A DNA stretch of 64,000 nt from Cohnella herbarum (lineage in GTDB: Bacteria; Bacillota; Bacilli; Paenibacillales; Paenibacillaceae). Made by a program: the position numbers and the translations under genes. Positions 1-8,564 of the stretch are shown one piece after another (the first letter of the stretch is position 1; each line of letters opens with the position of its first letter). The notes below the pieces were generated by a model, which made no database searches, was not told the origin of the DNA, and worked only from the letters and a program-made list of their open reading frames with translations. The stretch covers positions 5,376,001 through 5,440,000 of the forward strand of contig NZ_CP051680.1 in the NCBI RefSeq assembly GCF_012849095.1, read 5' to 3'.

Positions 1-1
1 A

Positions 2-88
2 TTCTCGATCTCGATGCTCGTCGCTTATTACGTCGTATTCCAGTTCGTCTCTTGGCTGTTGTTCACGAAACGCGACGTCGCGGCTTAA
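2..88 (+). CDS. C-terminal end of a membrane protein (partial)
   Basis: The first 88 bases read open in one frame to a TAA stop and encode 28 residues. They contain one hydrophobic stretch (LVAYYVVFQFVSWLLF) followed by a short charged tail (TKRDVAA). A last transmembrane helix with a KRD-type cytoplasmic end is common in ABC-2 type permeases, but this fragment is too short to name the protein. A strong hairpin terminator follows directly, which supports this being the true end of a rightward gene. Confidence 0.5.
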   Translation, partial: FSISMLVAYYVVFQFVSWLLFTKRDVAA

Positions 89-96
89 ATTTTAGG

Positions 97-145
97 AAAA
101 CCCCTTGCGGGCCTACATTTCTAGTAGGTACGCAAGGGGTTTTTG
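97..145 (+). terminator. Rho-independent terminator, probably bidirectional
   Basis: CCCCTTGCG (101-109) pairs with CGCAAGGGG (131-139), an inner CCTAC/GTAGG pair extends the stem, and TTTTT follows on the plus strand. AAAA precedes the left arm, so the minus-strand transcript also gets a T run. It can end both the rightward gene to its left and the leftward surface-protein gene that stops at 223. Confidence 0.85.
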
Positions 146-222
146 ATTTCTTCTATGTTTTCCAGCGCAATAAATGCCGCTTTCTAATGGGGAAAGTTGC
201 TTTCCGGGAAGAGACGCCGGTG

Positions 223-2964
223 CTATCGCCCCAGACGTTCCAGCAATCGCAGCATGGTGACCGCGCTTTCCGCGCGGGTAGCGGGCGCTCCCGGGACGAA
301 TCGGTTGTTTCCCGTGCCGAGCAGGATCCCCTTCTCATAGGCGGCTTGAATATAAGGCTTTGCCCAAGAAGGGATATCCCGGTCGTCCGAGAAAACCGTC
401 GAGACGGCAGTCGTCGTCCACTTCATCGCCCTAGCGATCATGGCGGCCATCTCGGCTCTGGAGACCGGCTCGCCCGATCGGACAGAGCCGTCGGGATATC
501 CCGTCAGGATTCCGTTCGCTGCGGCATAACGGATAGCGGAAGTTGCCCAAGCCGGAATGTCTTCGGCGTCGACGAACGGGATACCGGGGGGCCGCCCGTT
601 GTCGGAGGAATTTCCTAGCGTCCGCGCGAGCATGGCCGCGAATTCCGCCCGCGTGACGGGGCGATCAGGCTCGAAAGCCTCGGCGGAGACGCCCTGAACG
701 ATGCCGCTCTTCGTGGCATCGCAGAGCCGGGCCTTGGCCCAATGGCCGTCAAGGTCGGCGAAGGAGCAAGCCTTCTCCGCGGGGGCCGGAGGAATTCGCT
801 CGATTCGGATCGCGATCTTCTTCAACGTTCCGTCTTGCGCCTTCAAGGAAAATTCGATCGGATTGATTCCCATCCGCAGAGAGAGCCTTTTCGTGCCGAG
901 GATGATCGCGTTATCTAACTTGACGACGGTAGATTCCTCTTCCGGCGTTAGTCGGATTTCGATCTCTTCCGCATCCGTGGTCGCCGTATACTCCGCGATG
1001 CGGCTTGCGAACTCGGGGGTCAGCGGCAGCGGTTTGCCGTTCGCGAACAGAACAAGCTCTCTTGCGTTCGCGTTGCCGGACAACGGAGCGGCAGTGCCGT
1101 TAGTCCCGCCCGGAGCGGAAGGAGGGATCGCGGCCGTTGAGACCGTGCGGCTTAGCCCGGAGCTCTCGTTGTTCGCCGCATCCTTGGCCACGACGGTAAA
1201 GGCATATTCCGTTCCCGACGTTAACCCGGAGACGGGGTAGGCATAAACGCTCCCCGTCACGGTAGCGATCGGAGCGGGATTGCCTCCGACATAAATCTCG
1301 TAAGCTTCGACGCTTACGTTATCCGACGCGGCCGGCCAGCCGAGAGAGAGGCTCGTTGACGCGATGCCGGTCGCGTCGAGCGAAGCGCCGGCGGGCCATG
1401 TCGGCGCTTCCGTATCCGGGAGCGGAGCGGACGGGTCGTCGTCCACGATCGTCGCCGCGGCGGATGCCGGGGTGCCGATCGCGGCTCCTTCCGACGGATT
1501 GGACAGCGACAGCGTAAACGTTTCGTCCGTTTCATGAACGGAGTCGTCCAGGATCGGAACGGAAATCGTCCGTAAAGTTTCCCCTGGGCCGAAGGCGAGC
1601 GTGCCGTTAGAAGCCTCGTAGTCGCTTCCCGCCGTCGCCGTTCCGTCCGCCGTCGCGTAATCTACAGTGGCCGTGCCGTAACTGCCTCCGTCGCGATAAA
1701 CCGCGAAGGTAACGGAGCCGTCTCCCTCCGCCGCCGAATAAGCGGAAGACGAGAGCCGGAACGTCCCCGGGACGACCGAGTTAAAAACGAGAAGATGCGA
1801 GGATGAATTGTTCAAGGACGTCAGGACGGCGATATCGCTTCGGTTGTCGCCGTTAAACATCTCGCTGACCGAAGAACCGGGCTGGATAGAGTGGCCCGCT
1901 CCCGGCGCGTATACGTCTGCCGTCGAATACGCGCCGTCTTCCCTTCCGAGCAAGAGGGAAATCCGGTCTTCGCGGACGAGGGCGATATCGGTTCTGCCGT
2001 CCTCGTCGTAGTCGCCATGGCTGAGACCTTGGGCGTCGATGTCGGTCAGAAAAGAGGAGGACTGATTCAATATCCTGTCTCGGCTGCCGAAAACGATGTA
2101 AATTCCCGGCGCCGAGGAGTCGGAGACAACGACGTCGCCTAGGCCGTCTCCGTTAACGTCGTAGCTGTCCAGGGCGACGGGAGATGCTCCGGCCCAGATG
2201 TCCGGAGCGACGGCGAAGGTGCCTTCGCCGTTGCTGTACAGGGCCGTAAGCGTTCGCGGGGCGGTGTCGCTTATGCAGACCAGATCCGTTTTCCCGTCTC
2301 CGTCCAAGTCGGACGCTTGGCAATCTTTGATCGCCGAAGTGATCTGCGGAGTAAGGTGGGAGAGCTTGAGCGAGCCGGTTTCGTCCCCGAGGGCAACCGC
2401 CACCCACCCGTTCAGCGTAACCGCCACGTCGGATTTCCCGTCGCCGTTGAAGTCTCCGACGATCGGAATGGAGTCGGTTGGCGGAAAGATTCCCGTTTGC
2501 GGAAAGAAGGGAACCGGGTTTGCGAAAGTTCCGTCGCCGTTTCCAAACAGAGTCGTCCCGTATGGAGTCGTCACATAAATCCCGCCACCGGACTCGCCGT
2601 TGTTGGTCGTATGTATGTGGTAGGTGAAGAGATCGAGCTTCCCGTCCCCGTTGAAATCCCCCGTTGCAAGATTGGCGGGAAATTCCACCGCGTAAGATTC
2701 CCCGGTCCGAAAGGTGCCGTCCCCGTTGCCCAACCGGATTTGTACCGTATTCGTTCCGTAGACGCCGACGGCCAGATCGGCCAAGCCGTCCCGGTTAAAG
2801 TCTCCGACGGTCATTTCGTAGGACACGGAAGCCAAGCGATAATCCTCCGCCTCCTGCAACAATCCCGCCGCGAAAGCGCCCGCCGGAAGCGCCAACATCC
2901 CCGACAACAGGCCGGCGATTAGCGCAAGCGGCCTCCGTGCGCGCTGATGAATCCCTTTCGACAT
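223..2964 (-). CDS. Secreted FG-GAP/Calx-beta/FN3 protein with three SLH domains
   Basis: A 913-residue surface protein. Residues 1-32 form a signal peptide ending near AGAFA. Seven FG-GAP/VCBS-type calcium-binding motifs (GDFNGDGKLDL and relatives) start near residues 54, 102, 170, 218, 268, 317 and 369 and predict a beta-propeller. A Calx-beta domain follows (about 402-508, with the TADGTATAGSDY hallmark), then a fibronectin type III domain (518-610), a cadherin-like beta-sandwich (637-722), and three S-layer homology domains (733-775, 796-838, 858-900) that would anchor it to cell-wall polymer. The gene lies 72 bases after the MalT-like regulator on the same strand and may be its target. 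The AGGAG is 13 bases from the ATG, a long spacing. Ligand unknown. Confidence 0.9.
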   Translation of the reverse strand: MSKGIHQRARRPLALIAGLLSGMLALPAGAFAAGLLQEAEDYRLASVSYEMTVGDFNRDGLADLAVGVYGTNTVQIRLGNGDGTFRTGESYAVEFPANLATGDFNGDGKLDLFTYHIHTTNNGESGGGIYVTTPYGTTLFGNGDGTFANPVPFFPQTGIFPPTDSIPIVGDFNGDGKSDVAVTLNGWVAVALGDETGSLKLSHLTPQITSAIKDCQASDLDGDGKTDLVCISDTAPRTLTALYSNGEGTFAVAPDIWAGASPVALDSYDVNGDGLGDVVVSDSSAPGIYIVFGSRDRILNQSSSFLTDIDAQGLSHGDYDEDGRTDIALVREDRISLLLGREDGAYSTADVYAPGAGHSIQPGSSVSEMFNGDNRSDIAVLTSLNNSSSHLLVFNSVVPGTFRLSSSAYSAAEGDGSVTFAVYRDGGSYGTATVDYATADGTATAGSDYEASNGTLAFGPGETLRTISVPILDDSVHETDETFTLSLSNPSEGAAIGTPASAAATIVDDDPSAPLPDTEAPTWPAGASLDATGIASTSLSLGWPAASDNVSVEAYEIYVGGNPAPIATVTGSVYAYPVSGLTSGTEYAFTVVAKDAANNESSGLSRTVSTAAIPPSAPGGTNGTAAPLSGNANARELVLFANGKPLPLTPEFASRIAEYTATTDAEEIEIRLTPEEESTVVKLDNAIILGTKRLSLRMGINPIEFSLKAQDGTLKKIAIRIERIPPAPAEKACSFADLDGHWAKARLCDATKSGIVQGVSAEAFEPDRPVTRAEFAAMLARTLGNSSDNGRPPGIPFVDAEDIPAWATSAIRYAAANGILTGYPDGSVRSGEPVSRAEMAAMIARAMKWTTTAVSTVFSDDRDIPSWAKPYIQAAYEKGILLGTGNNRFVPGAPATRAESAVTMLRLLERLGR

Positions 2965-2980
2965 GATTCTCGCTCATCTC

Positions 2981-2996
2981 CTAATCGTTCGATTAG
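2981..2996. promoter_or_regulatory. Palindrome overlapping the ribosome binding site of the surface-protein gene
   Basis: CTAATCG-TT-CGATTAG is a perfect 7-bp inverted repeat with a two-base centre. Read on the minus strand, its end supplies the start of the AGGAG used by the downstream gene. It could be an operator, or an RNA hairpin that hides the ribosome binding site. Only the palindrome and its position are seen; the role is inference. Confidence 0.35.
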
Positions 2997-3036
2997 GGAT
3001 AAGTATATCGGACAAGCTAGCGCCGCAAGAGTTATA

Positions 3037-5733
3037 TTAGGGGTTATATTCTTTTGGATAGCCACCCTTGACCGGCGGTTCGCGAAGCCGCTTTTCCCGA
3101 ACGGCCCAACGGATCGCTTGTTCGCGGTTGTCCACGTTCAGTTTCTTGTAAATCCGGTTCAAATGGATTTTGAGAGTCCCCACGCTGATGAACAAGTCGT
3201 CGGCGATTTGCTGGTTCGTAGCCCCGGTCGACACGCGATCGAGAATTTCCCACTGCCTGGCGGACAATTCCTCCGACGCATCGGGGGGGATCGCGGCGGC
3301 ATTGCGGGGGTTTGACACGCGTCCGGATTCTTCCGGGGTCGCTCCGCCGAAGGCGGACAAAAGCATTCGGATATACCTCGCTGACACGTGCCGCAGCTCG
3401 CCGGAGACGACCCGGTCCAGCGTATGCCGCAGCAGGTTCGCCATCGGTACGCCTTCGTCGGTGTACAGGTGGACGTAGCCTTCCCTCTCGGCGAGACGAA
3501 GCCCGTCGCTCAACAGTTCCGTTGCTCGTTCGACTCTCCCTTCCGCGCCGTGGATCATCGCTTGCAAATTGACGAACTCGACATGGCTGAGCGTACGGCC
3601 CTCTTTTTCCGCGGACAGCGACAGCCTCTCCGCGTTTTCTAGCGCCATCGGCAAATGGCCGAGAGCCCGGAGCGACCGTATCCGCACCGTATGCTCATAT
3701 TCGCGGACAACCTGGGCAGTATCGCTTAAATAAACGGCTGTCCGCTTCAGCCACTCGGCGGCCTCCTCGCGACAGGCTTCCGCTAACCGCCGTTCGACCA
3801 AGAACGCCCCGACGACCCTGGACCATATGGAAGAGCCGGCGGGAATAGGGCTGCGGGAAAGCTCGTGCAGAAGATCGGCGGCTTGCCCGCGATGGCCCAG
3901 CTTTGCCTTGAGCTTAATCAGGCTCATCATGGCGGGAACCCAGAGGCCCGGATTGCGCGACGATTCGCCGATCCGCACGCCCTTAAGCAAGCTTTCTTCG
4001 GCCGCGGGCAGACGATTCCATTCGTACAGAATCTCGCCGAGCACGGCGTAGCTGTAACCGGTAGCCAGCGTATTGGCAGGATCGGCCGCGACGTCCGGCT
4101 CCATTTGCTTCAAGTAGGCGGCGGCTTTGCGCAGATGTCCGTTCATGCCGAGTAAGCCTCTGGACAGCCTGGCCTCGTGCGTATTGAAGTCGATTCCGAT
4201 TCGGATGAAGTCGCTGATCGCCGTTTTCCGTACGACGGATTCTTTGGCGTAGGCCAGGGCGGATCGCAAGTCTCTACGGTAAAAGGCCGACATCATCCGC
4301 ACAAGAGCGGCTTCCCCGAGCCAATCGTTCAGCGATTCGGAGTCATCGGCTCGCGAGGCGGATTTCAACAGGGTCCGGCCCGACTTGCGCAGCCCGCTCT
4401 CTGCTTCGACGCTTAGACCGGACAGCAGGGCGGACCAAGCGTATGCGATGGAGAGGCGCTCCGAGCCGTGCACCATTCGGGAAGGGAGTTGATCCAGCCA
4501 GCTTTTGAGCAAGCTCCAGGAGCCCTCCTTGAGCAGATAGGGCGCAAGTTCGCCGATGCGAGACCCCGCTTGGACATATTCGGCCGCGCGGAGCCAATAA
4601 GGAACCGCTTCGCGTTCATACCCGGTTTCCTGGAGCCATAGCGCTGCTTGGCGCGTCAAGTCCAAGTCGAGCCTTTCGTCCAGCCTACGGAGCTTGTCCC
4701 GCAGAAATTCGGCGAAGAGGGGATGGTATCTATACCATTCTCCTCGGTCGTCCAGCGGAACGATGAACAATCCCGACTTGACCAAACGCTCCAGACTCTC
4801 TCCCCCGTCCGTCCTCCCGGTCAGCCGGTTGCACAGGGGGGCCGACATTCGGTCCAAGACGGACGTGCGAAGCAGAAAATGCCGAAGCTCCTCCGATTGC
4901 CCGGCAAAAACTTCTTCGGCTAGATATTCTTTAATATGGCGCCGTCCGCCGTTCACCGAATCGATGAATTCCGAACGATCGTCCCGAACGTCCAGCGCCA
5001 GGGCGAACAGCTTGATTCCGGTAATCCAGCCTTCCGTCTTCCCGACGAAGCTGGCTACGTCGTCCGGGGAGAGGCCGAGCTTCAGCCCGTCATTCAAATA
5101 AGAGGACGCTTCCTCCGGTCGAAAACGCAAATCGGAAACGCCGAGCTCGAGCAGCCGGCCGTTCGCGCGCAGCCGAGCGACCTGGAATCCGGGGTTGGAG
5201 CGGCTGAGGACGATCAGACGGACGAACGGTGGTAGTCGATCGAGCCATTTTTCTAGCTGTCGATGGATTTCCGGGTTGCCAATATGGTGATAGTCGTCCA
5301 GTACGACGGCCAGATTTTTATTAAGCCGGTACAGACTTTCCGTTAGCCGGTCGATGCGGACTTCTAGCGGCTGGAGGGAGGCGTCCATGTCTAGAATGTA
5401 AGAATCGTCCTTGAACACGGTCGACTCCCGGATGGAAGCGGCGACTCCGTTCCAGAATCGGACGGCGTCGTTATCCTCCGGATCGAGGGACAGCCAGCCG
5501 ACGGGGATAAGCGAACGGCGGGCCCAATCGGAGACGGCGGTCGTTTTACCATAGCCGGATGGCGCCGTTACGAGCGTTAATGATGGCCCCGAATCGGCGC
5601 TCAATATATTGTCCAAGCGCGGTCGGGGCCGATTTCCCTCGTTCAGCGGGGGAATCCTGATCTTGCCGGTCGGAATGAACATGGCGGAATCTGCGCGGCT
5701 CCTTGTTAAGGCGTTCAAGTCTACTGCTTCCAT
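3037..5733 (-). CDS. MalT-like LuxR-family transcriptional regulator (STAND ATPase)
   Basis: An 898-residue regulator with the layout of the large ATP-binding LuxR (LAL/MalT) family. It has a P-loop APSGYGKTT near residues 57-65, a Walker B segment VVLDDYHH near 143-150, a long helical middle of TPR-like repeats, and a C-terminal LuxR helix-turn-helix (LSARQWEIL through NREQAIRW, about 835-885). Such proteins bind an inducer and ATP, oligomerise and activate nearby promoters. The first ATG (5733) sits inside a TATAAT hexamer (5733-5738) and lacks a clear ribosome binding site. An internal ATG at 5682 has an AAGGAG about 15 bases upstream and may be the real start. The SLH surface-protein gene directly downstream is a plausible target or operon partner. 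Confidence 0.9.
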   Translation of the reverse strand: MEAVDLNALTRSRADSAMFIPTGKIRIPPLNEGNRPRPRLDNILSADSGPSLTLVTAPSGYGKTTAVSDWARRSLIPVGWLSLDPEDNDAVRFWNGVAASIRESTVFKDDSYILDMDASLQPLEVRIDRLTESLYRLNKNLAVVLDDYHHIGNPEIHRQLEKWLDRLPPFVRLIVLSRSNPGFQVARLRANGRLLELGVSDLRFRPEEASSYLNDGLKLGLSPDDVASFVGKTEGWITGIKLFALALDVRDDRSEFIDSVNGGRRHIKEYLAEEVFAGQSEELRHFLLRTSVLDRMSAPLCNRLTGRTDGGESLERLVKSGLFIVPLDDRGEWYRYHPLFAEFLRDKLRRLDERLDLDLTRQAALWLQETGYEREAVPYWLRAAEYVQAGSRIGELAPYLLKEGSWSLLKSWLDQLPSRMVHGSERLSIAYAWSALLSGLSVEAESGLRKSGRTLLKSASRADDSESLNDWLGEAALVRMMSAFYRRDLRSALAYAKESVVRKTAISDFIRIGIDFNTHEARLSRGLLGMNGHLRKAAAYLKQMEPDVAADPANTLATGYSYAVLGEILYEWNRLPAAEESLLKGVRIGESSRNPGLWVPAMMSLIKLKAKLGHRGQAADLLHELSRSPIPAGSSIWSRVVGAFLVERRLAEACREEAAEWLKRTAVYLSDTAQVVREYEHTVRIRSLRALGHLPMALENAERLSLSAEKEGRTLSHVEFVNLQAMIHGAEGRVERATELLSDGLRLAEREGYVHLYTDEGVPMANLLRHTLDRVVSGELRHVSARYIRMLLSAFGGATPEESGRVSNPRNAAAIPPDASEELSARQWEILDRVSTGATNQQIADDLFISVGTLKIHLNRIYKKLNVDNREQAIRWAVREKRLREPPVKGGYPKEYNP

Positions 5734-5870
5734 TATACAATACTATACATTCGCGTATTTCCGGCCTTAACTTATTTAAACCGAAACGCCTGCTTCCCCG
5801 AATGAAGGGAAACGACGTTTCGACTTTGAGACAGGCATGCACTGGATGTCCGATCAAGCGAAGTCGAGGT

Positions 5871-5900
5871 TTGGAATCTAGCACCCGTCGATGGTATGCT
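5871..5900 (+). promoter_or_regulatory. Possible SigA promoter for the metallophosphoesterase gene
   Basis: TTGGAA (5871-5876) and TATGCT (5895-5900) with an 18-base spacer resemble -35 and -10 elements, 63 bases before the ATG. Similarity is moderate and no start site is known. Confidence 0.35.
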
Positions 5901-5963
5901 ATCCAAAAGGTTCGTTAGCGCTCGTCATCCAGAACCCTACTATTATACGAGAAGAGGTCGAGC

Positions 5964-7079
5964 ATGTTCGTCTTATTCGCTATTTTAGCCCTAATCGTCT
6001 ACGGTTTTCTTGTTTTCTATATCGGCTGGAGCGGATGGCGCTGGATGAAACCGAGAGAATTCGCCTCGTTCAAAACCGTCTATATCGTTGCGATCGTTTT
6101 TCTAGCCCTTTCATTCGTATTCGGTCGGTTGTTGCCCGATATCGCGTTCCTGAGCATGATCGGGTCGTACTGGATCGCCATATTCGCGCTGCTAGTCATG
6201 CTGTTGCCGATCGTTCATGTCATCCTATGGTTGCTTAGGCTGACGCCGCTACCTCGCCATCGCGCGCAAAAGTGGGCAGGCTTCCTCACGTTGGCCGCGC
6301 TCGTGGCGCTAATCGGATACGGTACGTTTAACGCATACAGTCCGGTCGTGCGCGCTTACGATGTCAACATCGACAAAGACGTTCAAGGATTGGACAAGCT
6401 GAACGTCGTCATGGTGGCGGACACGCACTTCGGCCTGCTATCCGGTCCTTCGCATGCCAGACGCATGGTAGAGGAGATCAACAAATTAGAACCCGATATC
6501 GTCTTGTACCCGGGCGATATTATCGACGACAATTTGGACGCTTATCTGGATAGCGGAATCGACGATATTATAAGCGAAGTTAAATCGAAGTACGGAGTAT
6601 ACGCGACTCTCGGCAATCACGACAAGTTGGACGGTCCCGTCGAGAAGCTGATCGAAGCATTGGAACGCAGCAATATGAACGTGTTGTACGACGAAACGAT
6701 AACGATTATGGACGACAAGCTAACGCTGATCGGCCGCAAAGACCGGACGGAAACCGACCGATCCGACGTGGCGGCGCTCGTAAATGGCGTCGATGTGAGC
6801 CGGCCGATGATTTTGTTGGACCACCAACCGTACGACCTGGATATCGCCGCGCAGAACGGCATCGATTTAATGGTGTCCGGACACACTCACCGAGGACAGA
6901 TCGCCCCCGGTCACCTGCTCACCCGGGCCCTCTACGAGAATGACTGGGGACATGTGCGGAAGGGCTCATTCCATTCCATCGTCACTTCCGGTTACGGCTT
7001 CTGGGGCCCGCCGATCCGGATCGGCAGCCGTTCCGAAATCGTCCGGATCAACCTTACTTTTTCCTCGACGACCGGTTGA
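5964..7079 (+). CDS. Membrane-anchored metallophosphoesterase (YkuE/YaeI-like)
   Basis: A 371-residue protein with three to four hydrophobic helices in the first 120 residues, then a calcineurin-type phosphoesterase domain. The metal-binding motifs are in order: VADTHFG (DxH), YPGDIIDD (GDxxD), LGNHDK (GNHD) and VSGHTHRGQI (GHTHxGQ). These bind two divalent metals that hydrolyse a phosphoester. Relatives such as YkuE and the lipid A-modifying YaeI act at the membrane, but the substrate cannot be read from sequence. A GAAGAGG ribosome binding site precedes the ATG. The gene is alone on the plus strand between leftward genes. Confidence 0.88.
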   Translation: MFVLFAILALIVYGFLVFYIGWSGWRWMKPREFASFKTVYIVAIVFLALSFVFGRLLPDIAFLSMIGSYWIAIFALLVMLLPIVHVILWLLRLTPLPRHRAQKWAGFLTLAALVALIGYGTFNAYSPVVRAYDVNIDKDVQGLDKLNVVMVADTHFGLLSGPSHARRMVEEINKLEPDIVLYPGDIIDDNLDAYLDSGIDDIISEVKSKYGVYATLGNHDKLDGPVEKLIEALERSNMNVLYDETITIMDDKLTLIGRKDRTETDRSDVAALVNGVDVSRPMILLDHQPYDLDIAAQNGIDLMVSGHTHRGQIAPGHLLTRALYENDWGHVRKGSFHSIVTSGYGFWGPPIRIGSRSEIVRINLTFSSTTG

Positions 7080-7108
7080 AGCAATTCCGCCAACCCAGCC
7101 GCCAGCCG

Positions 7109-7804
7109 TCATAAGAACAAATACAAAGGAACTGCATAAATAGAAGTCAATATTCCCGCAACGCCCATAGCGAACCCGCTGATGCCGCCGACCAATTCCG
7201 ACTCGCGCATCACCCGGGCGGTGCCGATGCCGTGCGATGACGTGCCGATAGCCGTGCCCATGGACATCGGATCGCCGAAACCGGCCATTCGCAGCAGCTT
7301 CGGCCCGATCATGCTGCCGAGCAAGCCGGTAAGCACCGTTAATACCGCCGCCAACTCCGGCTGTCCGCCGAGCTGGCGAACGACTTCGATCGAGATCGGC
7401 GCAGTCGCGGACTTCGGCATCATCGTAAGCATCAGCTCCCGCGTGCCTCCCAGCCCCCAGACCAGCGCGCCGGCGCTAGCCATGGCGCTCATCGTTCCGA
7501 CCGCGATTCCGCCGAGGATCGCGGGCAATTGCCGCCGAATATACGCGGCGTGTTTATAGAGCGGAACGCCAAGCGCCACAGTAGCCGGGCCGAGCCAGAA
7601 CTCGATCCAGCGGCCGCCGACCGCATAGGATTCATAGGGAACATCGAGCAACGCGAGCAGAGCCATAACGCCTACGCTAGCCGCTAGCAAGGGATGGAGC
7701 CACTTCCATCTGGCATGCAGCCCTTCTGCGCCTAAGTAGATCAGCACTGTGACCGCGATAGCGAATAGCGGCTCCGCGAACAACATCTCTTTCCAATCAC
7801 TCAT
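7109..7804 (-). CDS. lrgB: LrgB/CidB family membrane protein
   Basis: A 231-residue, very hydrophobic protein of the LrgB/CidB/YxaC family. Family features are the KSATAPISIEV segment, the GLLGSMIGP turn and the SHGIGTARVM motif near the C-terminus. LrgB-type proteins pair with LrgA/CidA-type proteins in a two-component membrane system linked to murein hydrolase control, programmed lysis and, in later work, overflow metabolite (pyruvate) transport. Its start overlaps the end of the upstream LrgA-like gene by 8 bases, so the two are translationally coupled. Whether the pair is lrgAB- or cidAB-like cannot be settled from sequence. Confidence 0.88.
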   Translation of the reverse strand: MSDWKEMLFAEPLFAIAVTVLIYLGAEGLHARWKWLHPLLAASVGVMALLALLDVPYESYAVGGRWIEFWLGPATVALGVPLYKHAAYIRRQLPAILGGIAVGTMSAMASAGALVWGLGGTRELMLTMMPKSATAPISIEVVRQLGGQPELAAVLTVLTGLLGSMIGPKLLRMAGFGDPMSMGTAIGTSSHGIGTARVMRESELVGGISGFAMGVAGILTSIYAVPLYLFL

Positions 7805-8147
7805 TGGCTTCCTTCTCTCCCGCCGTCCACGCCTTAGTCGCCCACCCTGTCACGAACAACGCGATTAAAGTGCTACCGAGCCAGCTCAACCCGATCGCCA
7901 GCCACTGCTCCTTCATAAAAGGAAAGAACAATTGGCTCGCCACGATGATCGGAATGAAGAACAACATCATGTGCCTTAGCAGGAAGTTCGCCGATACCTC
8001 CACCCACTCCAGCTTAATCCAACCTGCGAACAGGGAAACAACGAACAGTAAAAGCCCCAGCACGTTGGCGGGTAACGGAAGGGATAAAGCATGTTGCAGA
8101 ATCATACCAAGAAGATGAAAGCCTAGTAAGATACCTATTCCTAACAT
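7797..8147 (-). CDS. lrgA: LrgA/CidA family holin-like protein
   Basis: A 116-residue protein with four hydrophobic helices and the family's LPLPANVLGLLLF segment near the N-terminus. LrgA/CidA proteins are holin-like membrane partners of LrgB. The longest frame starts at a TTG (8186) without a ribosome binding site. The ATG at 8147 (MLGIGILLGF) follows GGAGAAGGGTGATT and is chosen here. It is the first gene of a two-gene leftward operon; no LytTR-type regulator or sensor is adjacent. Confidence 0.85.
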   Translation of the reverse strand: MLGIGILLGFHLLGMILQHALSLPLPANVLGLLLFVVSLFAGWIKLEWVEVSANFLLRHMMLFFIPIIVASQLFFPFMKEQWLAIGLSWLGSTLIALFVTGWATKAWTAGEKEANE

Positions 8148-8404
8148 GCTGCAATCACCCTTCTCCGAGCACATATATTCTCTCAACTTGAATTTAGAAT
8201 TCAGCCTGCGCTCCTAGTATACACACCGAATCCCGGGATGGATAGACTTGGGATCGCAAGTATATCGTCAATAATTTAAGGCTCCAACCCAAAATCAGTA
8301 TTTGACCTTCATTCGAAGTTGATTGTGGAAGTCTGCAATAGACAAACAATGTGGGGTAGAATCTATCGGTTGTGATTGAACCATTTTCACCCTGTATTAA
8401 TGAC

Positions 8405-8542
8405 GAAAACGGAATTCCGTTCCGCTATTGCGATATTTCAGATGAGTTTGAGGCGAATAGCGGAATGGTGTTCCGTTATTTCTTTGGGATTGGTGTGTTT
8501 TTTGTTTTGTGTGGCGAGATAGCGGAATTCCGTTCCGCTATT
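8405..8542. repeat. Hairpin array, left part (three 25-nt hairpins)
   Basis: Three 25-nt units, each a 10-base arm, a 5-base loop and a 10-base arm: 8405-8429 (loop TTCCG), 8456-8480 (loop TGGTG), 8518-8542 (loop TTCCG). The arm is AATAGCGGAA or close to it, paired with TTCCGCTATT or TTCCGTTATT; the latter needs a G-U pair that works only in a plus-strand transcript. Starts are 51 and 62 bases apart. The array continues beyond the insertion sequence. The rest of 8148-8404 shows no gene; it should hold the promoter of the lrgA-lrgB operon. Confidence 0.8.
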
Positions 8543-8564
8543 GCGGTATTCCAGGTGACTATGG

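Noticed and set aside
8229..8240. Noc-binding site
   Set aside because: Only the core TCCCGGGA matches; the flanks of ATTTCCCGGGAAAT are absent. A similar core near 286 is inside a coding region.
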